Assembly (NCBI GenBank): GCA_035649895.1
Contig: DASRIS010000138.1
Span: forward strand, 1 to 64,000
From: DASSUC01 sp035649895
GTDB taxonomy: Bacteria > Actinomycetota > Actinomycetes > Mycobacteriales > Micromonosporaceae
DNA: 64,000 bases
Direction of reading: 5' to 3'
The position numbers and the translations under genes are program-made. Of this stretch, positions 1 through 7,827 are shown piece after piece. Positions within the stretch are counted from its first letter, which is position 1; each line of letters opens with the position of its first letter. The notes under the pieces were generated by a model. The model worked only from the letters and a program-made list of their open reading frames with translations, was not told where the DNA came from and did not search any database.

Positions 1-956
1 TTGAGGTGGCCGCCGTGGTCGACGTTGCCGGTCACCGCCGAGTCGGTGAACAGGCTGCTGGCGAAGCTGTGGAACGGGGTGCCCAGCGCCTGTCCCAGCA
101 GCCGGGAGCGGAAGCCGGAGCAGTCGACGTACATGTCGAAGCGCAGCTCGCGGCCGTCGGTGGTGCGCAGGTGGTCGACCCACTCGTCGCCGCTGAGCAC
201 CACGTCGGCGAGGGTCGCGTCGATGTGGTGCACCCCGCGCTCCTGCGCGCACCTGGTCAGGAACGACACGAACTGGGCGTTGTCGAGGTGGTAGGCGAAC
301 GGCAGGTACTTCATCAGCGAGACCGGACGGCCGCCGACGTCGTACACGGCGGTCTTGTCCGCGACCATCATCGCCGAGCCCAGCGTGGAGCCGTTGATGT
401 TGCCGGTGGTCTCGATGGCGCCGATGAGACCAACCGAGTCGGCCGACCAGTCGAACGGGCCGACGAAGCCGTCCGGGTGCGGCCCCCAGTCGAACTTGAT
501 GCCGAGCTTCCAGGTGGGCTGCACGTGGCGGTAGAGCTCGTCCGGGTCGATGCCGAGGTAGTGGTGCAGGAACAGCGTCATGTACGACACCGTCGCCTCG
601 CCGACCCCGATGATCGGGATGGACGGCGACTCCACCAGCGTCACGTCCAGCCACGGCCGCCGGGTCTTCAGCGCCACCGCGGTCAGGTAGCCTGCGGTCC
701 CGCCGCCGATCACCCCGATCCGGCGGATCGCCTGCGGGTCCTGCGGGTCCGGCTGGACGATGTCGCTGCCGGCGCCCGAGAGGTTGCCCAGCAGCGCGAG
801 CGGGTCGGTGGCCCCGTCGGCGCGGCCGGGGACCCAGGACCGGACGGCGGCCGCCTCGTCCTCCGGCAGACCGGCCAACACCAGGTCGAGCTGGTTGCGT
901 TCTCCTGGCCCGAGGCCACTGGCCAACACCTTGTGGTCCATGTCCACTCCCGCCAT
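1..956 (-). CDS. FAD-dependent tryptophan-halogenase-type enzyme, C-terminus beyond window edge
   Basis: Reads leftward from ATG at 956 and is cut by the window edge after 318 codons. The dinucleotide-binding motif GGGTAG lies near residue 84 and the flavin-loop motif GVGEAT at 117-122. A WKLGIKF segment near 149 carries the lysine (K150) equivalent to the catalytic lysine of PrnA-type halogenases. The family uses FADH2, O2 and chloride or bromide to halogenate an electron-rich ring. An extension of about 80 residues precedes the FAD domain, longer than in PrnA. The WxWxIP motif that marks halogenases would lie outside the window. The flavin reductase at 3032-3544 is a natural FADH2 supplier, and a SARP-like box lies just upstream. 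Family call strong; substrate unknown. Confidence 0.9.
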   Translation of the reverse strand, partial: MAGVDMDHKVLASGLGPGERNQLDLVLAGLPEDEAAAVRSWVPGRADGATDPLALLGNLSGAGSDIVQPDPQDPQAIRRIGVIGGGTAGYLTAVALKTRRPWLDVTLVESPSIPIIGVGEATVSYMTLFLHHYLGIDPDELYRHVQPTWKLGIKFDWGPHPDGFVGPFDWSADSVGLIGAIETTGNINGSTLGSAMMVADKTAVYDVGGRPVSLMKYLPFAYHLDNAQFVSFLTRCAQERGVHHIDATLADVVLSGDEWVDHLRTTDGRELRFDMYVDCSGFRSRLLGQALGTPFHSFASSLFTDSAVTGNVDHGGHL

Positions 957-1026
957 TTCGGGTTGAGCGCACGCCTGCTGCCGCCGGTCGAGCTGGTGTC
1001 CGGTGCCGCCCCACTCTCGGGGCCAC

Positions 1027-1044
1027 TGCTCGAGCAGGGCTCAA
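1027..1044 (-). promoter_or_regulatory. SARP-type heptamer pair upstream of the halogenase
   Basis: On the minus strand TTGAGCC (1044-1038) and TCGAGCA (1033-1027) follow each other with an 11-bp period. This matches the direct-repeat geometry of DnrI/ActII-ORF4-type SARP sites. It sits about 70 bp upstream of the halogenase start and points towards it. Confidence 0.6.
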
Positions 1045-1099
1045 AGGTCGCTGGGCAGGTATGGCCGGGTGCCGGGACCGCATTGACCGGTGCCACGAC

Positions 1100-1150
1100 T
1101 CGAGTAGCGCTCGAGGCTCACTCGCAGACCTCTCGAGCGCCGCTCGAGCC
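1100..1150 (+). promoter_or_regulatory. Five-fold 11-bp-phased SARP box array
   Basis: Heptamers TCGAGTA (1100), TCGAGGC (1111), TCGCAGA (1122), TCGAGCG (1133) and TCGAGCC (1144) follow each other at exactly 11 bp. Known SARP promoters usually carry two or three such repeats. The array lies between the divergent halogenase and the beta-helix gene that starts at 1322. Because CTCGAG is self-complementary, the array may serve both directions. Confidence 0.7.
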
Positions 1151-1321
1151 GGTAAACAACGAGTAGACCATAGTCGATCTTTCTCATAAGATCACCGCTG
1201 CGGTTCGCTCTCCCTCCGGTAAGCACCTAACCCTTTTGTCCATCGAGATCTTTTTGGAACGACGGACACCGCTACGGGGTGCTTGCCACACCCCGGGCAT
1301 CGACCCCACAGGAGTGTTGGG

Positions 1322-2869
1322 ATGACTACAGACATCCGCAGACCGGTTCGGAAAGGCGCTCTCTGCGCGGGGCTGGTGCTGGCGGCCACGGCCAGCGTGA
1401 TGGTCTCGACCACCGGCTCGGTCGCCGTCGCCGCCACGGCGCAGCAGTACTACGTGGACTGTGCCGCAGGCGACGACGCGAGCTCAGGAAAGAGCACGCT
1501 GCGGCCGTGGCGCACGCTCAGCCGCGTCAACAGCCAGGTGTTCCTGCCCGGTGACGTGGTCCGCTTCCGGCGCGGGACGACCTGCACCGGGACGCTCGCG
1601 CCGAAGGGCTCGGGCGTGCCGGGCACGCCGATCGTGCTCAACTCGTACGGCACGGGCGCCAAGCCGGTCATCGATGGACAGGGCCAGCGCGCCGCCGTCC
1701 TGCTGCACAACGTGGAGCACTGGGAGGTACGCGACCTTGAGGTCACCAACACCGGGCCGGCCTCTACGACGGCTCAGCGGGTAGGCGTCTACGTGCTCCT
1801 GGAGGACTACGGCATCGGGAAGCACTACGTGGTCAGCAACGTCACCGTCCGCGATGTCAACGGCTGTGACTGCCGGTACCCCACCCCGAGCGGCGGGATC
1901 GTCTTCGAGGCGGGCGGCTCCAGCGTGCCGACCGGCTTCGACCGCATCTCGGTACGCCAGAACACGGTCACCCACGTGGACCGGATCGGGATCGGCACCT
2001 TCTCCAGCTGGCAGCGCCGGGCGGAGAACCCGACCGGGCCCGGCTCGACGTTCGTGCCGATGACCAACGTCGTCGTCGCCCGCAACACGGTCACTGACGC
2101 CGGTGGTGACGGCATCGTGATCCTGAACGGCATGGAGGCGCAGGTCCAGTACAACGTCGTCGACCGGTTCAACACCCGGTCCGCCGACTTCAACATCGGC
2201 GCCTACGCGTGGAACTCCAACCACACCGTCTTCCAGTACAACGACGTGTCGCACGGCTTCGGGGTCGGCATCGCGTTCGGGATCGAGGGCGGGAACATCG
2301 GCACGGTCTACCAGTACAACTTCAGCCGCAGCAACGGCGGCGGCTTCATGTACCTCTGCAACTCGGACGGCTCGACCTCCCGGGACGGGGTGGTCCGCTA
2401 CAACGTCAGCCAGGACGACACCGGTGCCCCGCCGTACCTGGGCATGTTCACCATGACCTGCGGCGACATACCCAACACCCGCATCTACAACAACACGTTC
2501 CATGCCCCCACCAGCGGGTTGCTGGTCGCCAACTACGGCACCACCAAGCTGCTCTTCACCAACAACATCTTCGTGGGTCAGGCCGGGTCGGCGGTCTCGG
2601 ACCCGCACGGCAGCTACGACCACAACCTCTTCCACAACGTGGCCACCCTGCCGCCGAACAACCTCCAGGCGCAGAGCGGTGACCCGCAGTTCGTGGCACC
2701 GGGCACAGCCAGCTCCCGCAACACCGCGGACGGCTACCGGCTGCTCACCGGCTCACCGGCGCTCGGCACGGGCACGGTGGTCCCGGACTCGGGCACCGTC
2801 GACTACTTCGGCAACCCGGTCCCGGTCGGGTCCTCCAACATCGGGGCGTACCAGGGGCCTGGGGTGTGA
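1322..2869 (+). CDS. Secreted right-handed parallel beta-helix protein
   Basis: 515 aa, starting at ATG 1322 behind GGAGTG. An upstream TTG in the same frame has no ribosome site. The first ~38 residues form a signal peptide: twin Arg/Lys, a hydrophobic core, and an Ala-rich AVAATA end. The rest contains many short beta-strand turns with Asn/Gly-rich ladders (for example NNTFHAP and NNIFVG), typical of pectate-lyase-like beta-helix proteins of polysaccharide lyases and epimerases. I see no clear catalytic signature. It is unusual inside a polyketide cluster, yet a large SARP array lies directly upstream. It could be an extracytoplasmic enzyme or just a border gene. Fold call good; function unknown. 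Confidence 0.8.
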   Translation: MTTDIRRPVRKGALCAGLVLAATASVMVSTTGSVAVAATAQQYYVDCAAGDDASSGKSTLRPWRTLSRVNSQVFLPGDVVRFRRGTTCTGTLAPKGSGVPGTPIVLNSYGTGAKPVIDGQGQRAAVLLHNVEHWEVRDLEVTNTGPASTTAQRVGVYVLLEDYGIGKHYVVSNVTVRDVNGCDCRYPTPSGGIVFEAGGSSVPTGFDRISVRQNTVTHVDRIGIGTFSSWQRRAENPTGPGSTFVPMTNVVVARNTVTDAGGDGIVILNGMEAQVQYNVVDRFNTRSADFNIGAYAWNSNHTVFQYNDVSHGFGVGIAFGIEGGNIGTVYQYNFSRSNGGGFMYLCNSDGSTSRDGVVRYNVSQDDTGAPPYLGMFTMTCGDIPNTRIYNNTFHAPTSGLLVANYGTTKLLFTNNIFVGQAGSAVSDPHGSYDHNLFHNVATLPPNNLQAQSGDPQFVAPGTASSRNTADGYRLLTGSPALGTGTVVPDSGTVDYFGNPVPVGSSNIGAYQGPGV

Positions 2870-2896
2870 CAGGCAGCTGTCAGCGGACCTGGGTAA

Positions 2897-2932
2897 GCTC
2901 CGCCGCGAACCCCCCGGGGTTCGCGGCGGAGC
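2897..2932. terminator. Strong hairpin after the beta-helix gene
   Basis: A perfect 17-bp inverted repeat (2897-2913 with 2916-2932) and a 2-nt loop begin 27 bp after the stop codon. It has no T-run, as is usual for actinomycete terminators. Confidence 0.75.
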
Positions 2933-3031
2933 CCGTCCACCGCCACAGCAGCCTTCGAGGTCTTTTTGAGCCGGCCGGACCAGGGTGGCAGCGGGTCACG
3001 CCGGCAGTGGTCACCCAACCAGGGAGTACGG

Positions 3032-3544
3032 ATGGCTCACCCGTTCACGCAGCCGAGCGCGGGCGATGCGCTCGAGGACTTCCGCTCGTTCATGGCGCGG
3101 TTCCCCACCGGCGTCGCCGTGGTCACCACGCTCGACAGCGCCGGCATCCCGCGCGGGATGACCTGCTCCTCGGTGTGCAGCGTGACCCTCAAGCCACCCA
3201 CGCTGCTGGTCTGCCTGCGCTGCGGAAGCCCGACGCTGAACGCGGTCCTCGACCGGGGCTTGTTCGCGGTCAACCTGCTGCACGAACGGGCCCAGCCAGT
3301 GGCCCAGCTGTTCGCCTCCGGCCAGCCCGACCGGTTCGACCGGGTGCGCTGGCACGCCGAGCCTGGCGCCGTGCCGCACCTGGTGGACGACGCGCACGCG
3401 GTCGCCGACTGCCGGGTCAGCCACACCGACCTCGTCGGCGACCACATGGTGGTCTTCGGCGAGGTGCAGCAGGTCTGGCAGCAGCCAGCGCCCGAGCCGC
3501 TGCTCTACGGGCTGCGTCAGTACGCCGCCTGGCCGGTGGCCTGA
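3032..3544 (+). CDS. Flavin reductase (HpaC/RutF-like FMN-binding split-barrel)
   Basis: 170 aa, ATG at 3032 behind AGGGAG. The N-terminal FMARFPTGVAVVTT and the flavin-contacting TCSSVCSVTLKPP segments are hallmarks of short-chain NAD(P)H:flavin reductases that feed two-component monooxygenases and halogenases. It is 20 bp upstream of the SchA/CurD gene, so probably co-transcribed. The likely role is supplying reduced flavin to the halogenase at 1-956. Family call strong; partner inferred from proximity. Confidence 0.88.
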   Translation: MAHPFTQPSAGDALEDFRSFMARFPTGVAVVTTLDSAGIPRGMTCSSVCSVTLKPPTLLVCLRCGSPTLNAVLDRGLFAVNLLHERAQPVAQLFASGQPDRFDRVRWHAEPGAVPHLVDDAHAVADCRVSHTDLVGDHMVVFGEVQQVWQQPAPEPLLYGLRQYAAWPVA

Positions 3545-3564
3545 GCCTCACGAGAGGAGCCTCC

Positions 3565-3948
3565 ATGCCGTTCGCGGCGATCACCTACGACATCAAGGGC
3601 GGCCACGAGGACGAGGTGGCGGAGGTGTTCGGCGGGTTCCGCCGGCCCGCGTCGCCGGAGGTACCGGGCGCCGACGGCGCACCGGCCGCCCGCATCCTGG
3701 CCACCGCCGTGTTCATCCGGGACAGCCTGCTGGTCCGGATGGTCGAGTACGAGGGCGACATCGACGCGGTTGCCCGCTTCATGGCCAGCCAGCCCGGTGT
3801 GCAGGAGGTGGAGCGCAAGCTGCGGCCGTACCTGCGCACGCCGCGCAACACCGACACGGTCGAGGGCTTCGTGCAGACCTTCAAGAGCAGCATGCTGCGG
3901 TGCGTGACCCAGCTGTCGGTCCCGCGCGACGCAACCACCGCGCGCTGA
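3565..3948 (+). CDS. SchA/CurD-like polyketide tailoring/cyclase-associated protein
   Basis: 127 aa, ATG at 3565 behind GAGAGGAGC. The sequence starts with a ferredoxin-like strand (MPFAAITYDIK) and has the conserved LATAVFI, VRMVEYEGD and C-terminal CVTQLSVPRD blocks shared with the paralogue at 10097-10477. SchA/CurD-domain proteins recur in spore-pigment and pentangular-polyphenol type II PKS clusters, where they assist cyclisation or oxygenation; the exact reaction is unsettled. Probably co-transcribed with the flavin reductase and ended by the hairpin at 3967-3999. Confidence 0.82.
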   Translation: MPFAAITYDIKGGHEDEVAEVFGGFRRPASPEVPGADGAPAARILATAVFIRDSLLVRMVEYEGDIDAVARFMASQPGVQEVERKLRPYLRTPRNTDTVEGFVQTFKSSMLRCVTQLSVPRDATTAR

Positions 3949-3966
3949 GCGGCCCCGCCCGGCGCG

Positions 3967-3999
3967 AGATGCCGGCCCGGGATCCCTGGGCCGGCATCT
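3967..3999. terminator. Hairpin after the flavin reductase-SchA unit
   Basis: Perfect 12-bp arms (3967-3978 and 3988-3999) with a 9-nt loop, 18 bp after the stop codon at 3948. Confidence 0.7.
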
Positions 4000-4227
4000 G
4001 CTACAGACTTTGAAGGGCTAGGGTAGGCGACTTGGCTGTGGGACCACCAAGGTCAACCACCGGTGATGATCGTGCTAAGTGGATTTCGGTCGCCTCGTGC
4101 CAAGGAGACTGGCGCGTAGACCTTCTGGTAGGCGGGCCGTGTCGTCGATGGTGGCTCTCGTCAGCTGCTCTGCTGTCAGGCCGTGCGCCGGCTCCGCGGG
4201 CTCGCCGGTTGGGTTTGCTGGTCGCGG

Positions 4228-4623
4228 CTAGTACGTCTCTACCTGGGCGACGTGTCCACTTGCGGTGGCCTGCTTCTTGTCCATTGTGATCAGCGGTACG
4301 TCAAGGGCCTCAGCAAGGGCAATGAAGCAGGCGTCGTACGCCCCAAGGCTGTGCCGCAGTGACCAAATGCGGCTAGCTAAGGCGCGAGTTGGCAGCCTGA
4401 TCATGGGTAGGTCGACGAAGAGCATGCGGGCGTGCTCGGCCCGTTCGACACTGATCTTCTTCCCGAGTGCCAGACCCCGCAGGGCATGGTGAAACTCGAC
4501 ATCGATGATGTCGGGCACGTGGGGGACTACGCCCGCGAGTCGTTGGGTCAGCGGGCCGGTAAGGTCCCCGCTATCCAGAGTGGCCAACCCGACCAGCACG
4601 GAGGTGTCGATGACGGCGATCAA
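4228..4623 (-). CDS. vapC: PIN-domain ribonuclease toxin (VapC-like)
   Basis: 131 aa. It opens with the PIN motif IDTSVLVGL (first Asp near residue 5), has a second acidic residue in DVEFHHAL and a third in the YDACFIALAEAL helix: the D-E-D arrangement that binds Mg2+ in VapC RNases. The start is TTG at 4623, which overlaps the antitoxin stop TGA, so the pair is translationally coupled. Base composition here is less extreme than in the flanking genes. The unit looks like an insertion between two cluster operons, and a role in polyketide synthesis is unlikely. Confidence 0.85.
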   Translation of the reverse strand: MIAVIDTSVLVGLATLDSGDLTGPLTQRLAGVVPHVPDIIDVEFHHALRGLALGKKISVERAEHARMLFVDLPMIRLPTRALASRIWSLRHSLGAYDACFIALAEALDVPLITMDKKQATASGHVAQVETY

Positions 4624-4856
4624 CGATCGCGGCCAGAACGGATCGCCGCCTGTACCTCCGCGCGGCTGGCGCCGCCTCCCGCCTGCGCGAGCGCCGTTGC
4701 CCTGGCCACAACCTGGGCCATGGTGGGGCGGGTGACCATTTCGCGGACCAGGTCCAGAAGGTAGTCAGAGACAGACATGCCCGCTTCCACGGCACGGATG
4801 CGAACCGCGGCGTGTACGTCGTCCGGGACGTTTCTGATCTGTAGCGTAGCGCCCAT
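4620..4856 (-). CDS. vapB: Ribbon-helix-helix antitoxin (VapB/FitA-like)
   Basis: 78 aa from ATG at 4856. The N-terminal LQIRNVPDDVHAAVRIRAVEAGMSVSDYLL segment (quoted in parts: LQIRNVPDDV, then AGMSVSDYLL) is a classic RHH DNA-binding fold of FitA/VapB antitoxins. The C-terminal tail (RAEVQAAIRSGRDR) would wrap the toxin. It overlaps the toxin start by four bases. It probably autoregulates the promoter between 4857 and 4905, where AT-richer sequence with two ACATG motifs is found. An in-frame upstream start at 4985 is rejected because it would cross the terminator hairpin. Confidence 0.83.
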   Translation of the reverse strand: MGATLQIRNVPDDVHAAVRIRAVEAGMSVSDYLLDLVREMVTRPTMAQVVARATALAQAGGGASRAEVQAAIRSGRDR

Positions 4857-4905
4857 GGCATGTAGGATACATGTTTCACATGCTTTGCGCATGCGGCGCT
4901 GCGGC

Positions 4906-4960
4906 GGCAGCCCTATGCCGTCAGGCCGGCCCGGGAGCTGGCCTGACGGCATAGGCTGCC
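4906..4960. terminator. Long hairpin after the first O-methyltransferase
   Basis: A 21-bp stem (4906-4927 with 4940-4960, one bulged C) and a 12-nt loop. It lies 29 bp beyond the methyltransferase stop and separates that minus-strand gene from the antitoxin downstream. Confidence 0.8.
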
Positions 4961-4988
4961 GGACCGGTTGGTAGGCCGGCTCCATCAG

Positions 4989-5996
4989 TCAGGGCTTGCG
5001 GCAGACCATCAGGGTGTCGTAGTCCCCCAGCGGGCGCTCGGTGACGGAGGTGAAGCCGGCCGCCTCGGCGTGGGCGCGCAGCTCGCTCACCGGGTACTCG
5101 GAGCCGCCCTCGGTGACCAGCAGCATGTCCAGGCTGATCACGAGGTTCTCCACGTGCCGTGGGTCGTCGTCGAGCATGCGGTCGTAGACCAGCAGGGCTC
5201 CGCCCGGGTTGACCGCGCCGAACGCCTTGCCCACCAGGAAGCCGCGCTGCTGGGAGTCCCAGTCGTGCAGGACGTGCCCGAGCACCACGACATCGGCCGG
5301 CGGCAGCGGGTCGGCGAAGAAGTCACCGCCGTGGAACTGCACCTTCCCGGCCAGCCCCAGGCCGCCGATGTGCTCGTCGAAGAACGGCTCCATCGCGGGC
5401 AGGTCGAACACGTGGCCGGCCACCTCCGGGTGGGCCTTGACCAGGTGCGCCGCCAGGTTGCCCCGGCAGCCGCCCACGTCGAGCAGGCTGGCGTGCTCCG
5501 ACCACGGGTACACGTCGACCAGCTCGGGGGCGAGCTGCTGCGTCAGCGCGTCCATCATGCCGATGAACTGCCGCAGGATGTGCGGCTGCGCCAGCACCTG
5601 CTCGAAGCTGCCGCCGGACTGCGGCTCGCCGGTGCGCAGCGCGTCGGAGAGCTTGCCCCAGGCCGGGTAGAGGTTGCGGTTGGACCGCATCATGAACCCG
5701 CCGATGTAGCTGGGCCGGCCGCGTACCAGGTAGCGGTCTGCGCCGCTGGCGTTGCCGAACCGCTCGCCCTCCTTGACCAGCACGCCGAGCGCGGCCAGCA
5801 GGTGCAGGAAGTCGGACAGGCCGCGACCGTGCAGCTTCAGCCGCTCCCGGATCTCCTCCTGGGTCGCCGGGCCCTCCGCAAGGCTCGTGAACAGGTCCAG
5901 CTCCACTGCGGTGAGCAGGGCCTTCGCGTCGCAGAAGGCGTTGCCCAGGCGGAGCAGGCCGGCGGACGTACTCACGTCCGGTGCGGTGATCGTCAT
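4989..5996 (-). CDS. SAM-dependent O-methyltransferase (DnrK/TcmO type)
   Basis: 335 aa, ATG at 5996 behind AAGGGA. An N-terminal dimerisation/winged-helix domain precedes a Rossmann SAM domain. The SAM loop reads LLDVGGCRGN, with Cys-Arg where most relatives have Gly-x; this is shared with the paralogue at 37205-38218. The catalytic segment HVLHDWDSQQR keeps the His-Asp pair, and GGALLVYDRML follows. The predicted role is methylation of a phenolic hydroxyl of the polyketide. A three-heptamer SARP box (6064-6092) faces it. Family sure; regiochemistry unknown. Confidence 0.9.
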   Translation of the reverse strand: MTITAPDVSTSAGLLRLGNAFCDAKALLTAVELDLFTSLAEGPATQEEIRERLKLHGRGLSDFLHLLAALGVLVKEGERFGNASGADRYLVRGRPSYIGGFMMRSNRNLYPAWGKLSDALRTGEPQSGGSFEQVLAQPHILRQFIGMMDALTQQLAPELVDVYPWSEHASLLDVGGCRGNLAAHLVKAHPEVAGHVFDLPAMEPFFDEHIGGLGLAGKVQFHGGDFFADPLPPADVVVLGHVLHDWDSQQRGFLVGKAFGAVNPGGALLVYDRMLDDDPRHVENLVISLDMLLVTEGGSEYPVSELRAHAEAAGFTSVTERPLGDYDTLMVCRKP

Positions 5997-6063
5997 TGAG
6001 GGTTCCCTTCCCGACAAAGGATGGCCAGACGCCGGTCCCGCCGGTCGGAATGCTGCCGGCCCG

Positions 6064-6092
6064 GCTTGGAGCCTCGCTCAAACCGCTGTCGA
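6064..6092 (-). promoter_or_regulatory. SARP-type triple heptamer box in the divergent promoter
   Basis: Minus-strand heptamers TCGACAG, TTGAGCG and TCCAAGC at 11-bp spacing (6092-6086, 6081-6075, 6070-6064) point to the methyltransferase. On the plus strand TCGAGCC (6089), TCGAGAC (6124) and TCGAGCG (6142) lie before the operon starting at 6214, but those are not in 11-bp register. Confidence 0.55.
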
Positions 6093-6213
6093 GCCAGGCC
6101 GGGGCCGACCACGGCACTCCTGATCGAGACGCCAGCCGTTCTCGAGCGCAGCTGCGTACCTCTTGCGATGCCGGTCCATCCGTACACCCATCGATGACGA
6201 GAGGAAGTACGGC

Positions 6214-7827
6214 ATGTCGTACGCCGAAGTCCCTGTCATGATCGTCGGGGCCGGGCCGGTCGGCCTGTCCGCCGCGCTCTTCCTTAGCCGCCACGGGGTC
6301 AAGTGCCTGGTCGTCGAGAAGCGCAGCAGCACCTCGTCGCTGCCCCGCGCCCCGGGGCTGCAGGCCCGCACCATGGAGCTGTTCCGGGCGGCCGGGGTCA
6401 GCAAGGAGATCCGCGATCTGGAGATGGGTGACTCGCACCCGTACTTCGAGGGCGGGATCCTGCGGGTGAACACCTTCGCCGAGATCGACGACGCAGTCGT
6501 GCTCGAGGCGCCGTCCCTGGACGGCCCGGACGTCAGCCCGGAGCGGGTCATGGGCTGTGGCCAGGACCGCTACGAGGTGGTCCTCGCCGAGCTGGCCCGG
6601 GACCGGGGCGCCGAGATCAGGTTCCACACCCGGCTGGTGTCGCTGGAGCAGGACGCCGGCGGGGTGACCGCAGTCGTGCGCGACACGCAGACCGGCGAGG
6701 AGACCACGGTCCGCGCCACCTACCTGGTCGGCGCCGACGGTGCGTCCAGCACCACGCGGGAGACGCTCGGCGTGAGCCGGTCCGGGCGGGGCACGGTGTT
6801 CAACGCGTTGAGCATCTACTTCCGGGCACCGGAGCTGGAGGTCCTGCTCAAGGGCCGCAAGTTCATCCTGTGCTACGCGATGGCCGCCCGCGGCACCATG
6901 ATGGGCCTGTCCCGGCTGCACGGCTGCGACCCGTGGCTGGCCGCGCCGCTGTACTTCCCGGAGCAGGGCGAGAAGCCGGAGGACTTCGACGACGAGCGGT
7001 GCATCGAGATCGTCCGTACCGCCTCCGGCAAGGCCGACATGGACGTCGAGATCGTGGCGAAGGTGCCCTGGGAGGGCGCGCAGCTGGTCGCGGAGACGTT
7101 CCGGGTCGGCCGGGTGTTCCTCGCCGGCGACGCGGCGCACGTGCACCCGCCGGCCGGCGGCTTCGGCGCGAACACCGGCATCCACGACGCGCATAACCTC
7201 GCCTGGAAGCTCGCTGCGGTGCTGGACGGCACGGCCGGCGACGCGCTGCTGGACACCTACGACGCGGAGCGGCGCCGGGTCGGCGAGGCAATGGCGGAGC
7301 AGGCCATGGTGCGCAACCGGATCCGCCACGGGTACGCCGACGAGGAGACCCGCAAGGCGATGGTGGACGACATCATCATCACGCTCGGGTACCGGTACAC
7401 CTCGAGCGCGATCCCCGGGAGCGAGCCCGGCACGCCGGTGCTGACCCCGCGGCTGACCTTGACCGGCCAGCCCGGCACCCGCGCCCCGCACGTCGACCTG
7501 CTCCGCGACGGCGCGCAGATCTCCACAGTGGACCTCTTCTGGGACGAGTTCGTGCTGCTCACCGGTGACCGCGAAAGCGGCTGGGCAGACGCCGCGGACC
7601 GGGTCGCCAAGCAGCTGTCCCTGCCGCTGCGCTCGTACGTGGTGGCCCCCGGCGGCGACCTGGAGCCGGTCGGCAAGGACTGGGCGCAGGCGTACGGCGT
7701 CTCGCCGTCCGGCGCCGTGCTGGTGCGGCCGGACGCGTTCGTCGCGTGGCGCTGCGAAGGCACGGTGACCGACCCGGACGCGGCGCTCACCGACGCGGTG
7801 CTGCGCGCCAGCGGGAGGCTGGCATGA
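6214..7827 (+). CDS. FAD-dependent aromatic polyketide monooxygenase (PgaE/TcmG/RdmE-like)
   Basis: 537 aa, ATG at 6214 behind GAGAGGAAG. It has the FAD ADP-binding motif VGAGPVGLS near residue 11, the NADPH/FAD DG motif YLVGADGASS near 172 and the ribityl-binding LAGDAAHVHPPAGG near 307. A thioredoxin-like C-terminal domain typical of class A phenol hydroxylases follows. Family members add oxygen to the angular or quinone rings of aromatic polyketides. It is the first gene of a seven-gene operon and overlaps the transporter start by four bases. Confidence 0.92.
   Translation: MSYAEVPVMIVGAGPVGLSAALFLSRHGVKCLVVEKRSSTSSLPRAPGLQARTMELFRAAGVSKEIRDLEMGDSHPYFEGGILRVNTFAEIDDAVVLEAPSLDGPDVSPERVMGCGQDRYEVVLAELARDRGAEIRFHTRLVSLEQDAGGVTAVVRDTQTGEETTVRATYLVGADGASSTTRETLGVSRSGRGTVFNALSIYFRAPELEVLLKGRKFILCYAMAARGTMMGLSRLHGCDPWLAAPLYFPEQGEKPEDFDDERCIEIVRTASGKADMDVEIVAKVPWEGAQLVAETFRVGRVFLAGDAAHVHPPAGGFGANTGIHDAHNLAWKLAAVLDGTAGDALLDTYDAERRRVGEAMAEQAMVRNRIRHGYADEETRKAMVDDIIITLGYRYTSSAIPGSEPGTPVLTPRLTLTGQPGTRAPHVDLLRDGAQISTVDLFWDEFVLLTGDRESGWADAADRVAKQLSLPLRSYVVAPGGDLEPVGKDWAQAYGVSPSGAVLVRPDAFVAWRCEGTVTDPDAALTDAVLRASGRLA

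Noticed and set aside
6..1166. Long plus-strand open frame over the halogenase region
   Set aside because: Antisense shadow typical of GC-rich DNA; the minus strand carries clear halogenase motifs and the plus frame has Val/Arg/Gly/His-rich composition without a fold.
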